Shown piece by piece: positions 32,039-41,955 of a stretch of DNA of 64,000 nt; the stretch's first letter is position 1; each line of letters begins with the position of its first letter. The DNA is taken from assembly GCA_048465415.1 (NCBI GenBank), contig DBFWLO010000019.1, positions 124,001-188,000 on the forward strand, read 5' to 3'. The position numbers and the translations under genes were made by a program. This DNA is from Scatosoma sp048465415. Its GTDB lineage: Bacteria; Bacillota; Clostridia; Christensenellales; Borkfalkiaceae. The notes under the pieces were generated by a model. It made no database searches. It was not told where the DNA came from and worked only from the letters and a program-made list of their open reading frames with translations.

Positions 32039-34879
32039 TTACACACTTACTCCGGGCACAAATTCAAAGCAATATTCCCCCTCGCGCGGCACACGGTAGC
32101 ACCTTGCGAGTTCCGGCCCGCAGGAATTGGAACCGACGCCCGACTGTCTGCCGAGAAAAACGTAAGCCGTATCCGATTTTTTAAGCTCGAAATCGTGTTT
32201 CGCGCGCATCAGCTGTTTCACCGAATAAGGAATAACCGAAAAGTCAAACTCTTCGCTCGACAAAACTGTCAATATCCTCCCCAGTTTGACATATTCCGCT
32301 CCGGTGCGGTTGCCGCTCTCCTGGGGACGCAGATAATGATGATACATAGCGCTCGCCTCTTCCCTGTATACGTCCTTCGGCGCCGCCGAGCGCATATCGA
32401 TATAATTTTCAATACCGCCAAACCCCAGATATTCCACCGCAGTCCCACGCTTATCCACCGCAAACCGCAGTCCCACGCAGGGCAGCCAGGTCACGTAATC
32501 GGGAATTTTATAAGACAGCGTAACCCGAAGCCCACGCCCCGTCGCTTCGTATACGATCCGATAATCGAGTATACTCCGCCTCGCGTCGGCGAGCAGGTTC
32601 CCTTGCGCCGCAAACCGTCCTTCGGAATCGAGGATATGTACGCGCGGTTTCGCTTCGTATACGCCGATCTTGGAAAAATAAGCGGAGACGAGGTTTTCGT
32701 TGTCGGTCGGCGCGCGGGCGACGGATACTTTCATCGGCTTTTTCAATAATTCTTTATCCGCTTTTTTTAAGGAAAGAAGAGTTCCCGTCCGTTTATCCAC
32801 CGCGAAAGACAGCTTGCCGGAAGTGAAGGTTATCTCCGTGTCCGTTTCCTCTTTGTCGGCGGCGACGGCGGGGGCAAGGGGTTGCCGAACATAAGGCCGC
32901 AGCTCGAAATACCCCCGGGAAACGAGTCCGTCTTCTTCCTTGAAAGACAGATAAAGCCCCGCGAATCCCGCGGCGGGCGTTTCCACCGGGAAACGTTTGA
33001 AGGATTGGGGCGCGAGGGAGATTTTTTCCGTTGTCGCAAAAATCCGCTCCCCGTTTATTTTTATCTCTATCGACAGCTCGCCCGTGAGTCTTTTAAAGAA
33101 ATACCGATTACGGAGCCGGAGCATTCCCTCGCGGAATACAAACTCCGCGGGCTGATAGACGGCGCGCAGCTCTTCCGTGCCCGCCTTCGTTTTTCGATCG
33201 GGCGAAACGATCCCGTCCACGCAGAAATTCCCGTCGTGGAGGCGTTCGCCGAAATCGCCGCCGTAATAATAATTTCCTTCTTTGAGAATACCGTGGTCCG
33301 CCCATTCCCAGACAAAACCGCCCGCAAAGCGTTTGGAAGAACGGATCGTCCGCCAATAATCTTTCAGATCCCCCGGCCCGTTGCCCATCGCGTGGCAATA
33401 CTCGCAAAGGACGAACGGACGCGTTTCCCGTTTGTCTTTGAGAAACTTTTTCTGCATCCAGTCGGGAGGAAAATACATGCGGCTCGCAAGATCGAGCGTT
33501 TCGTCGTAATACTCCTCTTTGCCCGCGATATTGCTGTGCCCTTCGTAATGCAAAAGGCGGGTGCTATCTTTCGCCCGCAGCGCCCGCGCCGCTCTTTCAA
33601 AGCATACCCCGTAGCCCGATTCGTTCCCGAGCGACCAAACGACGACCGAGGGACGGTTTTTATCCCGTTCGTACATAGTCAGAACGCGCTCGCAGATCGC
33701 GTCCGCGTACAGCGTTCCTTTGGCGATGTCGTTATATTTTTCTATATCGTAGCCGCCGTCCGTATCGACGACTCCGTGCGCTTCTATATCCGCTTCGTCG
33801 ACGACGTAAAAACCGTATTCGTCGCAAAGACGATAAAATTCCGGCGCGTCGGGATAGTGCGAGGTGCGAATGGCGTTGATATGCAGACTCTTCATGAGCA
33901 GAAGATCCCGGCGCATATCCTCCACGCTCACCACCGCGCCCGTGACCGGGTGAAATTCGTGGCGGTTGACGCCTTGCAGCTTGATCGGCCGACCGTTGAA
34001 CAACAGTACGCCGTCCTTTGTCTCTATTTTGCGGATTCCTACCCGCTCGAAAACGATCTCTTCGCCGCAGACGATTGTCAAATCGTATAAAGCAGGCGTC
34101 TCCGCGCTCCACAGGCGAGGACTTTTTACGGTGAACGAAACCCTGCCCCCTTCGGGGACGAACTTCGTCTCTCCTTCAAACCGCACCTCGCACCCGCCGC
34201 CGGAGAGGTTTTGAAAATACACCGCCGCGTCCACGTCCTGCATCTCCGTATCGATCCGATAATCCTCGATGCAATTTTCGTCGCGGTAAAGGAGGTATAC
34301 GTCGCGGATAATGCCGGAAAAGCGCCACTTGTCCTGATCTTCGAGGTAGGAGGACGCGCACCATTTGAGCACGACGACGTCGAGGACGTTCTCCCCTTCC
34401 CGCGCCACGCCGGTCAGATCGAATTCGGTCGTCTTGTGCGTGATCTGCGTATAGCCTAAGAGTTTGCCGTTGACGAAGGCATAGAAAGCGGAATCTACCC
34501 CTTCGAATACGAGCCGCGCCCTTTTCTTACCTTCCGTTCTGAACACCGTGCGGTAATGGAAAGCGGGAATATCCTTTTCTATGAACGGCGGATGAAAAGG
34601 AAACGGATAGCGGTGATTGGTGTACTGCGGCGCGTCGTATCCGCGCAGCTGTACGCAGGCGGGAACGGGGATCGTGTCCGTCATGCGCTCTTCCAGCTCG
34701 CAGTCCTCCATGCGCGCGTGCGCGCGGAATTGCCATTCCCCGTTCAGGAGCACGAACCGCGAGGATTCGCGGCGGTCGGAGCTCTTTTCATCTTTCTGAT
34801 CGAAAGGAATAAAGTAGCAGTGCTGCGGCAGCATACCGAAATTTTCGGTACGTTCCCATTCCCGATGATTGGAAAACAT
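32039..34879 (-). CDS. lacZ: Beta-galactosidase, glycoside hydrolase family 2
   Basis: Cleaves terminal beta-galactosides such as lactose. It has 946 residues, slightly shorter than Escherichia coli LacZ (1023). Domains in order: sugar-binding jelly roll (about 45-200), Ig-like (200-295), TIM barrel (295-590), Ig-like, and a C-terminal beta-sandwich (about 680-940). The acid/base Glu is in SLGNESGYG (about residue 417) and the nucleophile Glu in FVLCEYCHAMGN (about 492). No signal peptide is seen, so it is cytosolic. AGGGGGT precedes the ATG. No lactose permease or lacI-type gene is next to it. Other beta-galactoside substrates are possible. Confidence 0.93.
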   Translation of the reverse strand: MFSNHREWERTENFGMLPQHCYFIPFDQKDEKSSDRRESSRFVLLNGEWQFRAHARMEDCELEERMTDTIPVPACVQLRGYDAPQYTNHRYPFPFHPPFIEKDIPAFHYRTVFRTEGKKRARLVFEGVDSAFYAFVNGKLLGYTQITHKTTEFDLTGVAREGENVLDVVVLKWCASSYLEDQDKWRFSGIIRDVYLLYRDENCIEDYRIDTEMQDVDAAVYFQNLSGGGCEVRFEGETKFVPEGGRVSFTVKSPRLWSAETPALYDLTIVCGEEIVFERVGIRKIETKDGVLLFNGRPIKLQGVNRHEFHPVTGAVVSVEDMRRDLLLMKSLHINAIRTSHYPDAPEFYRLCDEYGFYVVDEADIEAHGVVDTDGGYDIEKYNDIAKGTLYADAICERVLTMYERDKNRPSVVVWSLGNESGYGVCFERAARALRAKDSTRLLHYEGHSNIAGKEEYYDETLDLASRMYFPPDWMQKKFLKDKRETRPFVLCEYCHAMGNGPGDLKDYWRTIRSSKRFAGGFVWEWADHGILKEGNYYYGGDFGERLHDGNFCVDGIVSPDRKTKAGTEELRAVYQPAEFVFREGMLRLRNRYFFKRLTGELSIEIKINGERIFATTEKISLAPQSFKRFPVETPAAGFAGLYLSFKEEDGLVSRGYFELRPYVRQPLAPAVAADKEETDTEITFTSGKLSFAVDKRTGTLLSLKKADKELLKKPMKVSVARAPTDNENLVSAYFSKIGVYEAKPRVHILDSEGRFAAQGNLLADARRSILDYRIVYEATGRGLRVTLSYKIPDYVTWLPCVGLRFAVDKRGTAVEYLGFGGIENYIDMRSAAPKDVYREEASAMYHHYLRPQESGNRTGAEYVKLGRILTVLSSEEFDFSVIPYSVKQLMRAKHDFELKKSDTAYVFLGRQSGVGSNSCGPELARCYRVPREGEYCFEFVPGVSV

Positions 34880-34957
34880 TGTTTTACCCCCTGGGTGTTG
34901 ATATTGATAGGAGTGCGGCGCGCTGAAAAGGCGAGGGCGCCGTTTAAGAGGCCGCCG

Positions 34958-36085
34958 TTATTCTCTCGGCCGCGGTTCTTCCATGAAGGGCATGAGTACG
35001 GAATTCTGGACGTAGAGATACTCGTCTCTGATCTTCAACACGTCCCCCTCCCGTTCGAGACAGCGCGCGCTCTTTTCGAGCGCAGCGGGAAAATCCGTTT
35101 CCAACGAAACGCCGAACCGCGTTTCGTACTCCGACAGGGACACGCCGTACTTCGTGCGAAGCCCCAGCATGATAAATTCAAATTTCGCGTCCGCTTCGGA
35201 CACCTCTTCGCAGTCGACCGCCGGATAGAACCCGGAGATAACGCATTTCATGTATTCGTCGAGATCGAAAGTATTCGTGAATCGTTTTCCCTTCATAAAC
35301 GAACTGGCCGCCACGCCGAAGCCGATATATTCGCCGCGCTTCCAGTAATTGAGATTATGCCGGCTCTCGAAACCGGGCTTCGCAAAATTAGAGACCTCGT
35401 AACGCTCGTATCCTTTCTCTTTCAAAAGTCCGCGGCCGTAATCGTACAGATCCGCCACTTCGTCCGCATCGGGCAGTTCGCCGTTGAGATAATCGGTATA
35501 GATCGGCGTGCCGTCTTCGACGGTCAGCGCATACATGGATATATGTTTCGAGCCGCAGGCGGCCGCGATCTCGACGGTTTTCGCCACGTCCTCTTTCGTC
35601 TGATTCTTCAAGCCGAGCATCACGTCCGTGCTGAAATTTTCGCCTTTGAGAAGTTTGGCCGCATAGACGTAATCGCGTACGTTGTGGACTCGGCCAAGAT
35701 CTTCGAGCTGTTCGTCGATCGCCGTCTGCAAGCCGATCGAATAGCGGTTGATCCCCGCCTCCCGATAGGTCGCGACTTTGCTCTCCCCGATCGTGCCGGG
35801 GTTGAGTTCGAGCGTCACTTCCGCGTCTTTCGTCAAAGAGAAACACTTGCGGATCTGGTTCATAGCGCCGAGAATGAGTTTGGGCGGAATATACGAAGGC
35901 GTACCGCCGCCGAAATACACCGTGTCGAACGTGTAGTCTTTGAGCTCCTCCCCGCGCATTTTCAATTCCTTATAAAGACAGGCCATATAAGCCTCGGCAT
36001 ACTCGGTCTTATCGGGAAAAGACACGAAATCGCAATAGGAACATTTGTGTCTGCAAAAGGGAACGTGAATATAAATACCTGCCAT
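34958..36085 (-). CDS. hemW: Radical SAM protein HemW (heme chaperone)
   Basis: Member of the HemN-like radical SAM family that binds heme and is thought to insert it into proteins. It has 375 residues. The cluster motif CRHKCSYCDF (CxxxCxxC) is at residues 11-20. GGGTPS, ELNPGT and GINRYSIGLQT are family motifs, and the C-terminal HemN domain is present. HemW lacks the extra N-terminal part of true HemN oxidases, as here. AAGGAG stands six bases before the ATG. It lies downstream of lepA and the MGMT-domain gene, the common lepA-hemW link of Gram-positive bacteria. Confidence 0.92.
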   Translation of the reverse strand: MAGIYIHVPFCRHKCSYCDFVSFPDKTEYAEAYMACLYKELKMRGEELKDYTFDTVYFGGGTPSYIPPKLILGAMNQIRKCFSLTKDAEVTLELNPGTIGESKVATYREAGINRYSIGLQTAIDEQLEDLGRVHNVRDYVYAAKLLKGENFSTDVMLGLKNQTKEDVAKTVEIAAACGSKHISMYALTVEDGTPIYTDYLNGELPDADEVADLYDYGRGLLKEKGYERYEVSNFAKPGFESRHNLNYWKRGEYIGFGVAASSFMKGKRFTNTFDLDEYMKCVISGFYPAVDCEEVSEADAKFEFIMLGLRTKYGVSLSEYETRFGVSLETDFPAALEKSARCLEREGDVLKIRDEYLYVQNSVLMPFMEEPRPRE

Positions 36086-36133
36086 AATTAGCTCCTTATC
36101 GGGAATTTTTCCCGGCCGCGATTATCTCTTTGG

Positions 36134-36463
36134 TCAATCGAGGACGGCGCCATCCCCGTCCCAGCGGTACTTTTGAAGATCCACGGTGAAATCTTCGCGC
36201 ACTTCGACTCCCTCCGCCTCTAAAAGCGCCGCCTGAATCTCGATGCCGCCGAACGCGAAACCGCGCGTCAGCGAACCGAACCGGTCGATGACGCGGTGAC
36301 AGGGCACCACGCCGGGTTCGGGATTGACGTGGAGAGCGTAGCCTACCTGCCGCGCCATGCGCGGACAGCCCAGCATAACGGCGATCTGGCCGTACGTCAC
36401 CACTTTTCCCGGCGGCACTTGTTTCAATAACGCGTATACACGTTTAAAAAACGATTCGTTCAC
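36134..36463 (-). CDS. MGMT-domain DNA repair protein, single domain
   Basis: It has 109 residues made only of the C-terminal domain of O6-alkylguanine DNA alkyltransferases. The active-site motif VPCHRV keeps the acceptor cysteine, unlike alkyltransferase-like proteins with Trp in that position. PPGKVVTYGQIAVMLG is the winged-helix part. The start is GTG at 36463, with GGGGAG seven bases upstream. It may repair alkylated bases or act as a damage sensor. It is inserted between lepA and hemW, likely in one transcript. Confidence 0.88.
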   Translation of the reverse strand: MNESFFKRVYALLKQVPPGKVVTYGQIAVMLGCPRMARQVGYALHVNPEPGVVPCHRVIDRFGSLTRGFAFGGIEIQAALLEAEGVEVREDFTVDLQKYRWDGDGAVLD

Positions 36464-36488
36464 GTGTTTTCTCCCCGGTATTTCAGTC

Positions 36489-38297
36489 TCAGTCCTTGTT
36501 CGTCTTTAATATTTCCATGAATACTTCGGAGGGGACTTCGACGCTGCCCACCTGGCGCATGCGCTTTTTGCCCTCTTTCTGTTTTTCAAGCAGTTTGCGT
36601 TTTCTCGTTACGTCGCCGCCGTAGCATTTGGCGAGCACGTCTTTGCGCATCGCCTTCACCGTTTCGCGGGCAATGATTTTGCCGCCGATCGCCGCCTGGA
36701 CGGGCACCTCGAAAAGCTGGCGGGGGATCGCGTCTTTGAGATTCTCGCAGAGCGTTCTGCCCCGGTCGTAAGCCCTGTCCTCGAATACGATGGTCGAGAG
36801 CGCGTCGCAGATCTCCCCGTTTAAGAGAATGTCCAGCTTCACGAGCTTGGAACGCTGATAGCCCGCGAGCTCGTAATCGAAGCTCGCATACCCTTTCGTC
36901 CGCGATTTGAGGCCGTCGAAAAAGTCGTAGACGATCTCGTTCAAGGGCAGCGTATATTCGAGTTTGACGCGGCGTTCGTCGAGATAAGTCATATTTTTGA
37001 AAACGCCCCGCTTCTCTTTGCAAAGGTCCATGATCGGCCCCATGTAATCGGGGGGCGTGAAGATCTCCGCCTTGACGATCGGCTCTTCCATATACTCGAT
37101 GTCGGACGCGTCCGGGAGATGAGAAGGATTGTCCACGAAGAACTCGTCGCCGTCCGTTTTATGCACGAGATAGCTCACCGAAGGAGCGGTGGTGATGATG
37201 TCGAGGTTGAACTCCCGCTCGATGCGTTCCTGAATGATTTCCATGTGCAGAAGGCCGAGGAATCCGCAGCGGAACCCGAACCCGAGCGCGACGGAAGTAT
37301 CCGGCTCGAAAATGAGCGACGCGTCGTTGAGCTGCAATTTGAGAATGGCATCCTTCAAGTCGTTGAACCGGCTGCCGTCCAAAGGATAGATGCCGCAGAA
37401 CACTACCGGCTGTACCTTTTTATAGCCGGGAAGCGGCTCCTTCGCGGGATGGAGCGCAAACGTCACCGTATCCCCCACCGCTACGTCCTGGATCGACTTG
37501 ATGGACGCGGCGATGTAGCCGACTTCGCCGGCGGCGAGCTCGGCTTTGGGGAAGAGATTGGGTGCAAACGCGCCCACTTCCGTGACGTCGTAGACGGCGT
37601 CGGACAAAAACGTCTTGATCTTATCTCCGACCTTGACCTTTCCGTCGCGCACTCGCACGAAGAGAATGACGCCTTTATAATTGTCGTAATAGCTGTCGAA
37701 AATGAGCGCCTTCAAGGGCTGTTCGCTGTCGCCGTCGGGCGCGGGAAAATATTTGGCGATCGCTTCGAGCAGATCGTCGATATTCGTTCCCTCCTTCGCC
37801 GACACGCAGGGCGCATAGCTCGCGTCCAGGCCGATGACGTCCTCTATTTCCTTTTTCACTTCGTCGACGCGCGCGCTCGGCAGGTCGATCTTATTGATGA
37901 CGGGCAGAATTTCGAGATTGTTTTCGAGCGCGAGATAGACGTTCGCGAGCGTCTGCGCCTCCACGCCTTGCGTCGCGTCCACGACGAGGATCGCGCCCTC
38001 GCAGGCCGCGAGGGAACGGCTGACTTCGTAAGTGAAGTCGACGTGGCCTGGGGTATCGATGAGATTGAACTCATATTCGTTGCCGTCTTTGGCCGTATAG
38101 TACATTCTCACGGGCGTGAGCTTGATCGTGATGCCGCGCTCCCGCTCGATATCCATACTGTCGAGCAGCTGTTCCTCCATATCCCGCTTGGAGACCTGTC
38201 CCGTCCGTTCGATGAGACGGTCGGCAAGCGTGCTCTTGCCGTGGTCGATATGCGCGATGATACAAAAATTTCTCAAAAAAGGATTGGGTTTCGCCAT
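36489..38297 (-). CDS. lepA: Elongation factor 4 (LepA)
   Basis: Ribosome-binding GTPase that acts during translation and ribosome biogenesis. It has 602 residues. G1 AHIDHGKSTL is at residues 14-23, the G2 region RERGITIKL, G3 DTPGHVDF and G4 NKIDL follow. The LepA C-terminal domain with KAMRKDVLAKCYGGDVTRKR is complete, ending VPSEVFMEIL. It is followed by the MGMT-domain gene and hemW on the same strand. Confidence 0.97.
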   Translation of the reverse strand: MAKPNPFLRNFCIIAHIDHGKSTLADRLIERTGQVSKRDMEEQLLDSMDIERERGITIKLTPVRMYYTAKDGNEYEFNLIDTPGHVDFTYEVSRSLAACEGAILVVDATQGVEAQTLANVYLALENNLEILPVINKIDLPSARVDEVKKEIEDVIGLDASYAPCVSAKEGTNIDDLLEAIAKYFPAPDGDSEQPLKALIFDSYYDNYKGVILFVRVRDGKVKVGDKIKTFLSDAVYDVTEVGAFAPNLFPKAELAAGEVGYIAASIKSIQDVAVGDTVTFALHPAKEPLPGYKKVQPVVFCGIYPLDGSRFNDLKDAILKLQLNDASLIFEPDTSVALGFGFRCGFLGLLHMEIIQERIEREFNLDIITTAPSVSYLVHKTDGDEFFVDNPSHLPDASDIEYMEEPIVKAEIFTPPDYMGPIMDLCKEKRGVFKNMTYLDERRVKLEYTLPLNEIVYDFFDGLKSRTKGYASFDYELAGYQRSKLVKLDILLNGEICDALSTIVFEDRAYDRGRTLCENLKDAIPRQLFEVPVQAAIGGKIIARETVKAMRKDVLAKCYGGDVTRKRKLLEKQKEGKKRMRQVGSVEVPSEVFMEILKTNKD

Positions 38298-38367
38298 AAA
38301 ATCGATGATTTCCTTAAAAATAAATTTCCGTCGGCGGGCCTGTCTCTACCAGCCGGCGCCCGAGCCG

Positions 38368-38394
38368 CGCCGCATACGGAAAGCGTATGCGGCG
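38368..38394 (-). other. Perfect hairpin between lysR-type gene and lepA
   Basis: CGCCGCATACG (38368-38378) pairs with CGTATGCGGCG (38384-38394) around a five-base loop just after the LysR stop on the minus strand. No T run follows, so it may slow or stabilise the transcript rather than end it. Confidence 0.5.
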
Positions 38395-38400
38395 GTTTGT

Positions 38401-39294
38401 TTATACGTCGAGATTGAACAATTCGATGAAAGCGCGCAGGGCGTAAGGGATCTGCGCGTTTTTGGGCAGCGCCATACCGATGGAACGCGCAGGCAGAGCG
38501 GGATCGGTCTGGATCTCGTACATGGACTTATCCGCCAGCCGGTGCAGGGCGTATTCGCGCGGTATACAGCCCACGCCCATGCCCTTGATCACCAGCCGTT
38601 TCATGAGATCCCAGCTGCCGATCTCGATCGCGGGCTTCAATTCGATGCCGACGCTTTCGAGGAAATTCGTCATCGAGCGCCGCGAAACCGTGTTCGAGTC
38701 GAGCATAATGAGCGGATATTCCTGCAATTTCGCGAGCGGAATCACTCCCTTCGTGAGATCTATATACCGCTCGCTCGTGACGAATACGTCCGTTAAACGC
38801 ATACAGTTTCCGTACAGCACGAGTTCGGGATCCACCGTCGTGGGGAGGTTGACGAAAGCGATGTCGCATTTGTTTGTTTTAAGTCCGTCCAACGTGCGGG
38901 GGGAGACGTCCGAAACGAGTTCGATCTTCACCGCCGGGAATTTTTCGTGGTATTCGACGATCTTATCGGCGAGGAAATACTCGAAGATGGTGTCGGACGC
39001 GCCGATGCGAATGGTGCCCGACGCGGAGATATTCAGCTGTTCGATCATATTTTCCGCTTCGTTCAAAAGAGAAAGCGCCTGCTCGACTTTGGAAAAGATC
39101 AGCTTGCCCCCTTGCGCGGAAAGCTCCATGCCGCGATGGGTGCGGTTAAACAGAGAAATTCCCAGCTGATTTTCCAGCTGTTTGACGGATTGGGAAACCG
39201 CCGGCTGGGAGATATACAATTCCTCCGCGGCTTTCGTCAGGCTTCCACATTTCGCCACCGTGTAAAATACTCTGTAAAGTTCCAGATTCGCCAT
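38401..39294 (-). CDS. LysR-family transcription regulator
   Basis: It has 297 residues. The winged helix-turn-helix is at residues 1-60 (YTVAKCGSLTKAAEELYISQ, PAVSQSVKQLENQLG). The periplasmic-binding-like effector domain follows from about residue 90 (GTIRIGASDTIFEYFL). Effector and targets are unknown. It is placed between mnmE and lepA on the same strand, 59 bases after mnmE, and so may be transcribed with housekeeping genes. No divergent partner gene is present, which is unusual for LysR regulators. Confidence 0.9.
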   Translation of the reverse strand: MANLELYRVFYTVAKCGSLTKAAEELYISQPAVSQSVKQLENQLGISLFNRTHRGMELSAQGGKLIFSKVEQALSLLNEAENMIEQLNISASGTIRIGASDTIFEYFLADKIVEYHEKFPAVKIELVSDVSPRTLDGLKTNKCDIAFVNLPTTVDPELVLYGNCMRLTDVFVTSERYIDLTKGVIPLAKLQEYPLIMLDSNTVSRRSMTNFLESVGIELKPAIEIGSWDLMKRLVIKGMGVGCIPREYALHRLADKSMYEIQTDPALPARSIGMALPKNAQIPYALRAFIELFNLDV

Positions 39295-39353
39295 ACCGCA
39301 CCTCTTTGATTTCTTCCCCTTCGTTCAAACTTTTTTGTCCGGATTTTATCTCT

Positions 39354-40694
39354 TTATTTCCCCACGCAGAACTTGGAGAAAATTTCCTCGATGATCGCTT
39401 CGGAAGCCGTTTCGCCCGTAATCTCGCCCAGTGTCTCCCACGCCTCTTTGACGTCGATGCCGACGAGATCCAAGGGATCGATCCCGCAGGCCGCAATCGC
39501 CCGTTGTAAAGCCGCTTTCGCCCGTTCGAGCGCATGGAAATGCCTCTCTTCCACGAGAAACGCGGCGTCCTCGCCCCGGCTGCCGAAACTCTTTTCGTAT
39601 AAAAGCTCTTTCAGCCGTTCCACGCCTTCGCCCGTGACGGCGGAGGTGAGCACGTCGGCGTCGGTCGGCGTTTCGTCGCGCGTCAGATCGATCTTATTGA
39701 AAATCTTGACGAGCGGCTTGCCCGCGGCGAGTTCGAGCACCTTCGCGTCCTCCCCGTCCGCGCCCGCGGCGGAATCGGCGACGAATACGACGACGTCCGC
39801 GGCTTTGACGATATTTTCCGCGCGCCGGATCCCGATCGACTCGATCTTATCTCCGCTCTCGCGCATACCCGCCGTATCGTAAAGATTGAATTTCGTGCCT
39901 TCGATCTCGATCACGCCCTCGACCGCGTCCCGCGTCGTCCCCGCGATCTCGGAAACGATCGCCTTATCGTAGCCCAAAAGCCGGTTCAAAAGGGAGCTTT
40001 TGCCCGTATTCGGTTTTCCGCAGATCGCCACCGTCACGCCCGATTTTATTTTCTTGCCTTTCGCATAGCCGGCGAGGAGCAAGGACACTCCCGACGAGAT
40101 TCGCCGCAAAGCGAGACGGAGCTCTTCCGCCTGTTTCTCTTCGAGATCTTCCTCGGGATAATCGACGGAAGCGTCTATGCCCGCCAGCAGTTCTTTAAGC
40201 TCGCCTTGCAAAGCGCGCACCCGCTGCGTCAGCTTTTCGCTGTATAAAAGGTACCCCGCTTTCACCTCCGCTTCCGAATCGCCGTTGATCATATCCGCGA
40301 TCCCCTCCGCCGAGGCGAGGGACAGCTTCCCGTTCAGAAAGGCGCGCTTGGTAAATTCGCCCCGCTCCGCGCTCCTGGCCCCGAGCGCAAACGTACGCTT
40401 TAAAATCCCGCGCGCGACGCTCTCCCCGCCGTGGCACTGAAACTCCACCACGTCCTCGCCCGTATAGCTTGCAGGCGCCTTAAAATAGACGCAGAGCCCG
40501 TAATCGCTGAACGTCTCCGCGTCGATCCTGCCCGGATAAAGCCGGTAGGGCTCGAACCCGGCGACGGGCGTCTTGCCGGCGGGAGAAAACATTTTTTCCG
40601 CGATCGCCAGCGGCGTCTTGCCGCTGATGCGGATAATGGCGACGCCCCCCTTTCCCGAAGGAGTGGCGATCGCCGCTATATTTTCTTCCAACAT
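39354..40694 (-). CDS. mnmE: tRNA modification GTPase MnmE (TrmE)
   Basis: With MnmG it builds the carboxymethylaminomethyl group on wobble uridines of tRNAs. It has 446 residues. The N-terminal formyl-folate binding domain begins IAAIATPSGKGGVAIIRISG. The G1 P-loop GKPNTGKSSLLNRLL is at about residue 222, then EIAGTTRD and DTAGMRES. The last residues FCVGK hold the functional cysteine. The usual mnmG, rpmH or jag neighbours are absent; the gene has its own promoter. Confidence 0.96.
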   Translation of the reverse strand: MLEENIAAIATPSGKGGVAIIRISGKTPLAIAEKMFSPAGKTPVAGFEPYRLYPGRIDAETFSDYGLCVYFKAPASYTGEDVVEFQCHGGESVARGILKRTFALGARSAERGEFTKRAFLNGKLSLASAEGIADMINGDSEAEVKAGYLLYSEKLTQRVRALQGELKELLAGIDASVDYPEEDLEEKQAEELRLALRRISSGVSLLLAGYAKGKKIKSGVTVAICGKPNTGKSSLLNRLLGYDKAIVSEIAGTTRDAVEGVIEIEGTKFNLYDTAGMRESGDKIESIGIRRAENIVKAADVVVFVADSAAGADGEDAKVLELAAGKPLVKIFNKIDLTRDETPTDADVLTSAVTGEGVERLKELLYEKSFGSRGEDAAFLVEERHFHALERAKAALQRAIAACGIDPLDLVGIDVKEAWETLGEITGETASEAIIEEIFSKFCVGK

Positions 40695-40819
40695 ACCTTT
40701 CTCCTCCCGTACGCCGCGCGCTCTTTCTCTATTTTTCCCGTGCCGAATCAGGCGGATTTGCCCGGATTCCGCAACCGGACGAGGCCGCGTTGCTATAACC
40801 TTGATTTATGATTAGCCCT

Positions 40820-40848
40820 ATTATATCACAGTATTTTCACGCTGTAAA
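40820..40848 (-). promoter_or_regulatory. Promoter of mnmE
   Basis: TTTACA (40843-40848), 17 bases, TATAAT (40820-40825) on the minus strand, with a leader of about 120 bases. Confidence 0.75.
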
Positions 40849-40870
40849 TCATTTAACCGCCCTTTTGCGC

Positions 40871-40912
40871 AAAAAAAGACGGAAATTATAACTTTCGCTT
40901 ATTTCCGTCTTT
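40871..40912 (-). terminator. Terminator of the membrane-protein gene at 40951
   Basis: On the minus strand AAGACGGAAAT pairs with ATTTCCGTCTT, which leads into seven T. It separates the ecf-truA side from mnmE. Confidence 0.85.
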
Positions 40913-40950
40913 CTAAAATAATCTTTTGTTGTCAGGAGCGGCCAAAGCAA

Positions 40951-41925
40951 TCAGTTAAAAAGATCGTCCTCGCCCGCCCCGCCCGTTCCCGGCGTATGCG
41001 GTCCGTCCTTTTTTTCTCCGTCCGCACCGCCGTTTCCGCTTTGAGGAGCGCCGTTTCCGGGTGCCGCATGAGAGCTGAATTCCGCAAAAGGATCGTCCGA
41101 GGGGGGATTGTGGGGCGCGCCGTTCTGCGGCGGATACCCCGGATACCCTCCGTTCGGCGGGTTCCCGCCGGGCCCGCGGTTATACGGGTTTTGATTGTAC
41201 GGGTTTTGGTTATAGGGATTGTAGCCGTAAGGATTTTGCTGTTGCTGGCGGCGCATGAACTCTTCGCGCTTCGCCCGCATATACGCCTCGTAGTCGATGG
41301 CCTTGTTGTTGCGCAGCACAAAGATCGCGATATATCTGGATATCGGAATGAATACCGCCACCCACGAAAGCATGAAATAGCCGCGCGCGTAGTATTTCTT
41401 ATACAGCCCCATGAGCAGAATAAACATCAGCACCATATAGATGAGTTCAAAGATATAGATGAGATACTCGCTGACAAGGTAATAATTATAAGCGTACTGC
41501 GCGAAGCCGGTCAGCCCCACCCACTGCGTGGTCCCCGAATCGTTGACGACCATAAAATCGCCGTACTTCGTGAAGAGAAGAATTTCCGCGGCCATCGTGG
41601 AGGCGCAGAAAAGAACGGAGAGGATCTGCCCCAGCATAGCGTAGAGTCCCGGACTTTTCATCTTGCGGCCGAATACGTCGCAGGCGCCCGCGAGCTTGCC
41701 CATATAATAGATATTGGCGAAGGGAACGAAGGCGAGCCAACGGCGGCTCATGTTTCTGTTTTTTGCCATCGTATACATACCGACGCCTTGCAGAATGAAT
41801 AGGAGCAGCCATACTCCCACGCCCGTCATCAAAGCGCCGTAAAGCACTCCGGGCGTGATCTTGCCGTTTCCATAACTCACTCCGAATATGAAAACAAAAC
41901 TTTGGTAAATTTGAAAAATTTCCAT
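40951..41925 (-). CDS. Membrane protein with Asn-Pro-Tyr repeat tail, function unknown
   Basis: It has 324 residues. Residues 1-205 have about five hydrophobic segments with a conserved-looking cytosolic stretch RRWLAFVPFANIYYMGKLAG, a pattern seen in DUF-type small membrane proteins of Clostridia. Residues 220-324 are low complexity: repeats of NPYNQ (YNPYNQNPYNQNPYNRGP), then Gly, Pro and Asn-rich sequence with an acidic end. Such tails are often disordered and may self-associate. It lies downstream of the CPBP protease gene. Another possibility is a role in envelope stress or secretion, which cannot be tested here. Confidence 0.7.
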   Translation of the reverse strand: MEIFQIYQSFVFIFGVSYGNGKITPGVLYGALMTGVGVWLLLFILQGVGMYTMAKNRNMSRRWLAFVPFANIYYMGKLAGACDVFGRKMKSPGLYAMLGQILSVLFCASTMAAEILLFTKYGDFMVVNDSGTTQWVGLTGFAQYAYNYYLVSEYLIYIFELIYMVLMFILLMGLYKKYYARGYFMLSWVAVFIPISRYIAIFVLRNNKAIDYEAYMRAKREEFMRRQQQQNPYGYNPYNQNPYNQNPYNRGPGGNPPNGGYPGYPPQNGAPHNPPSDDPFAEFSSHAAPGNGAPQSGNGGADGEKKDGPHTPGTGGAGEDDLFN

Positions 41926-41955
41926 ATTTCCTCTCCGTACCCCTTTCGGGCGTTT

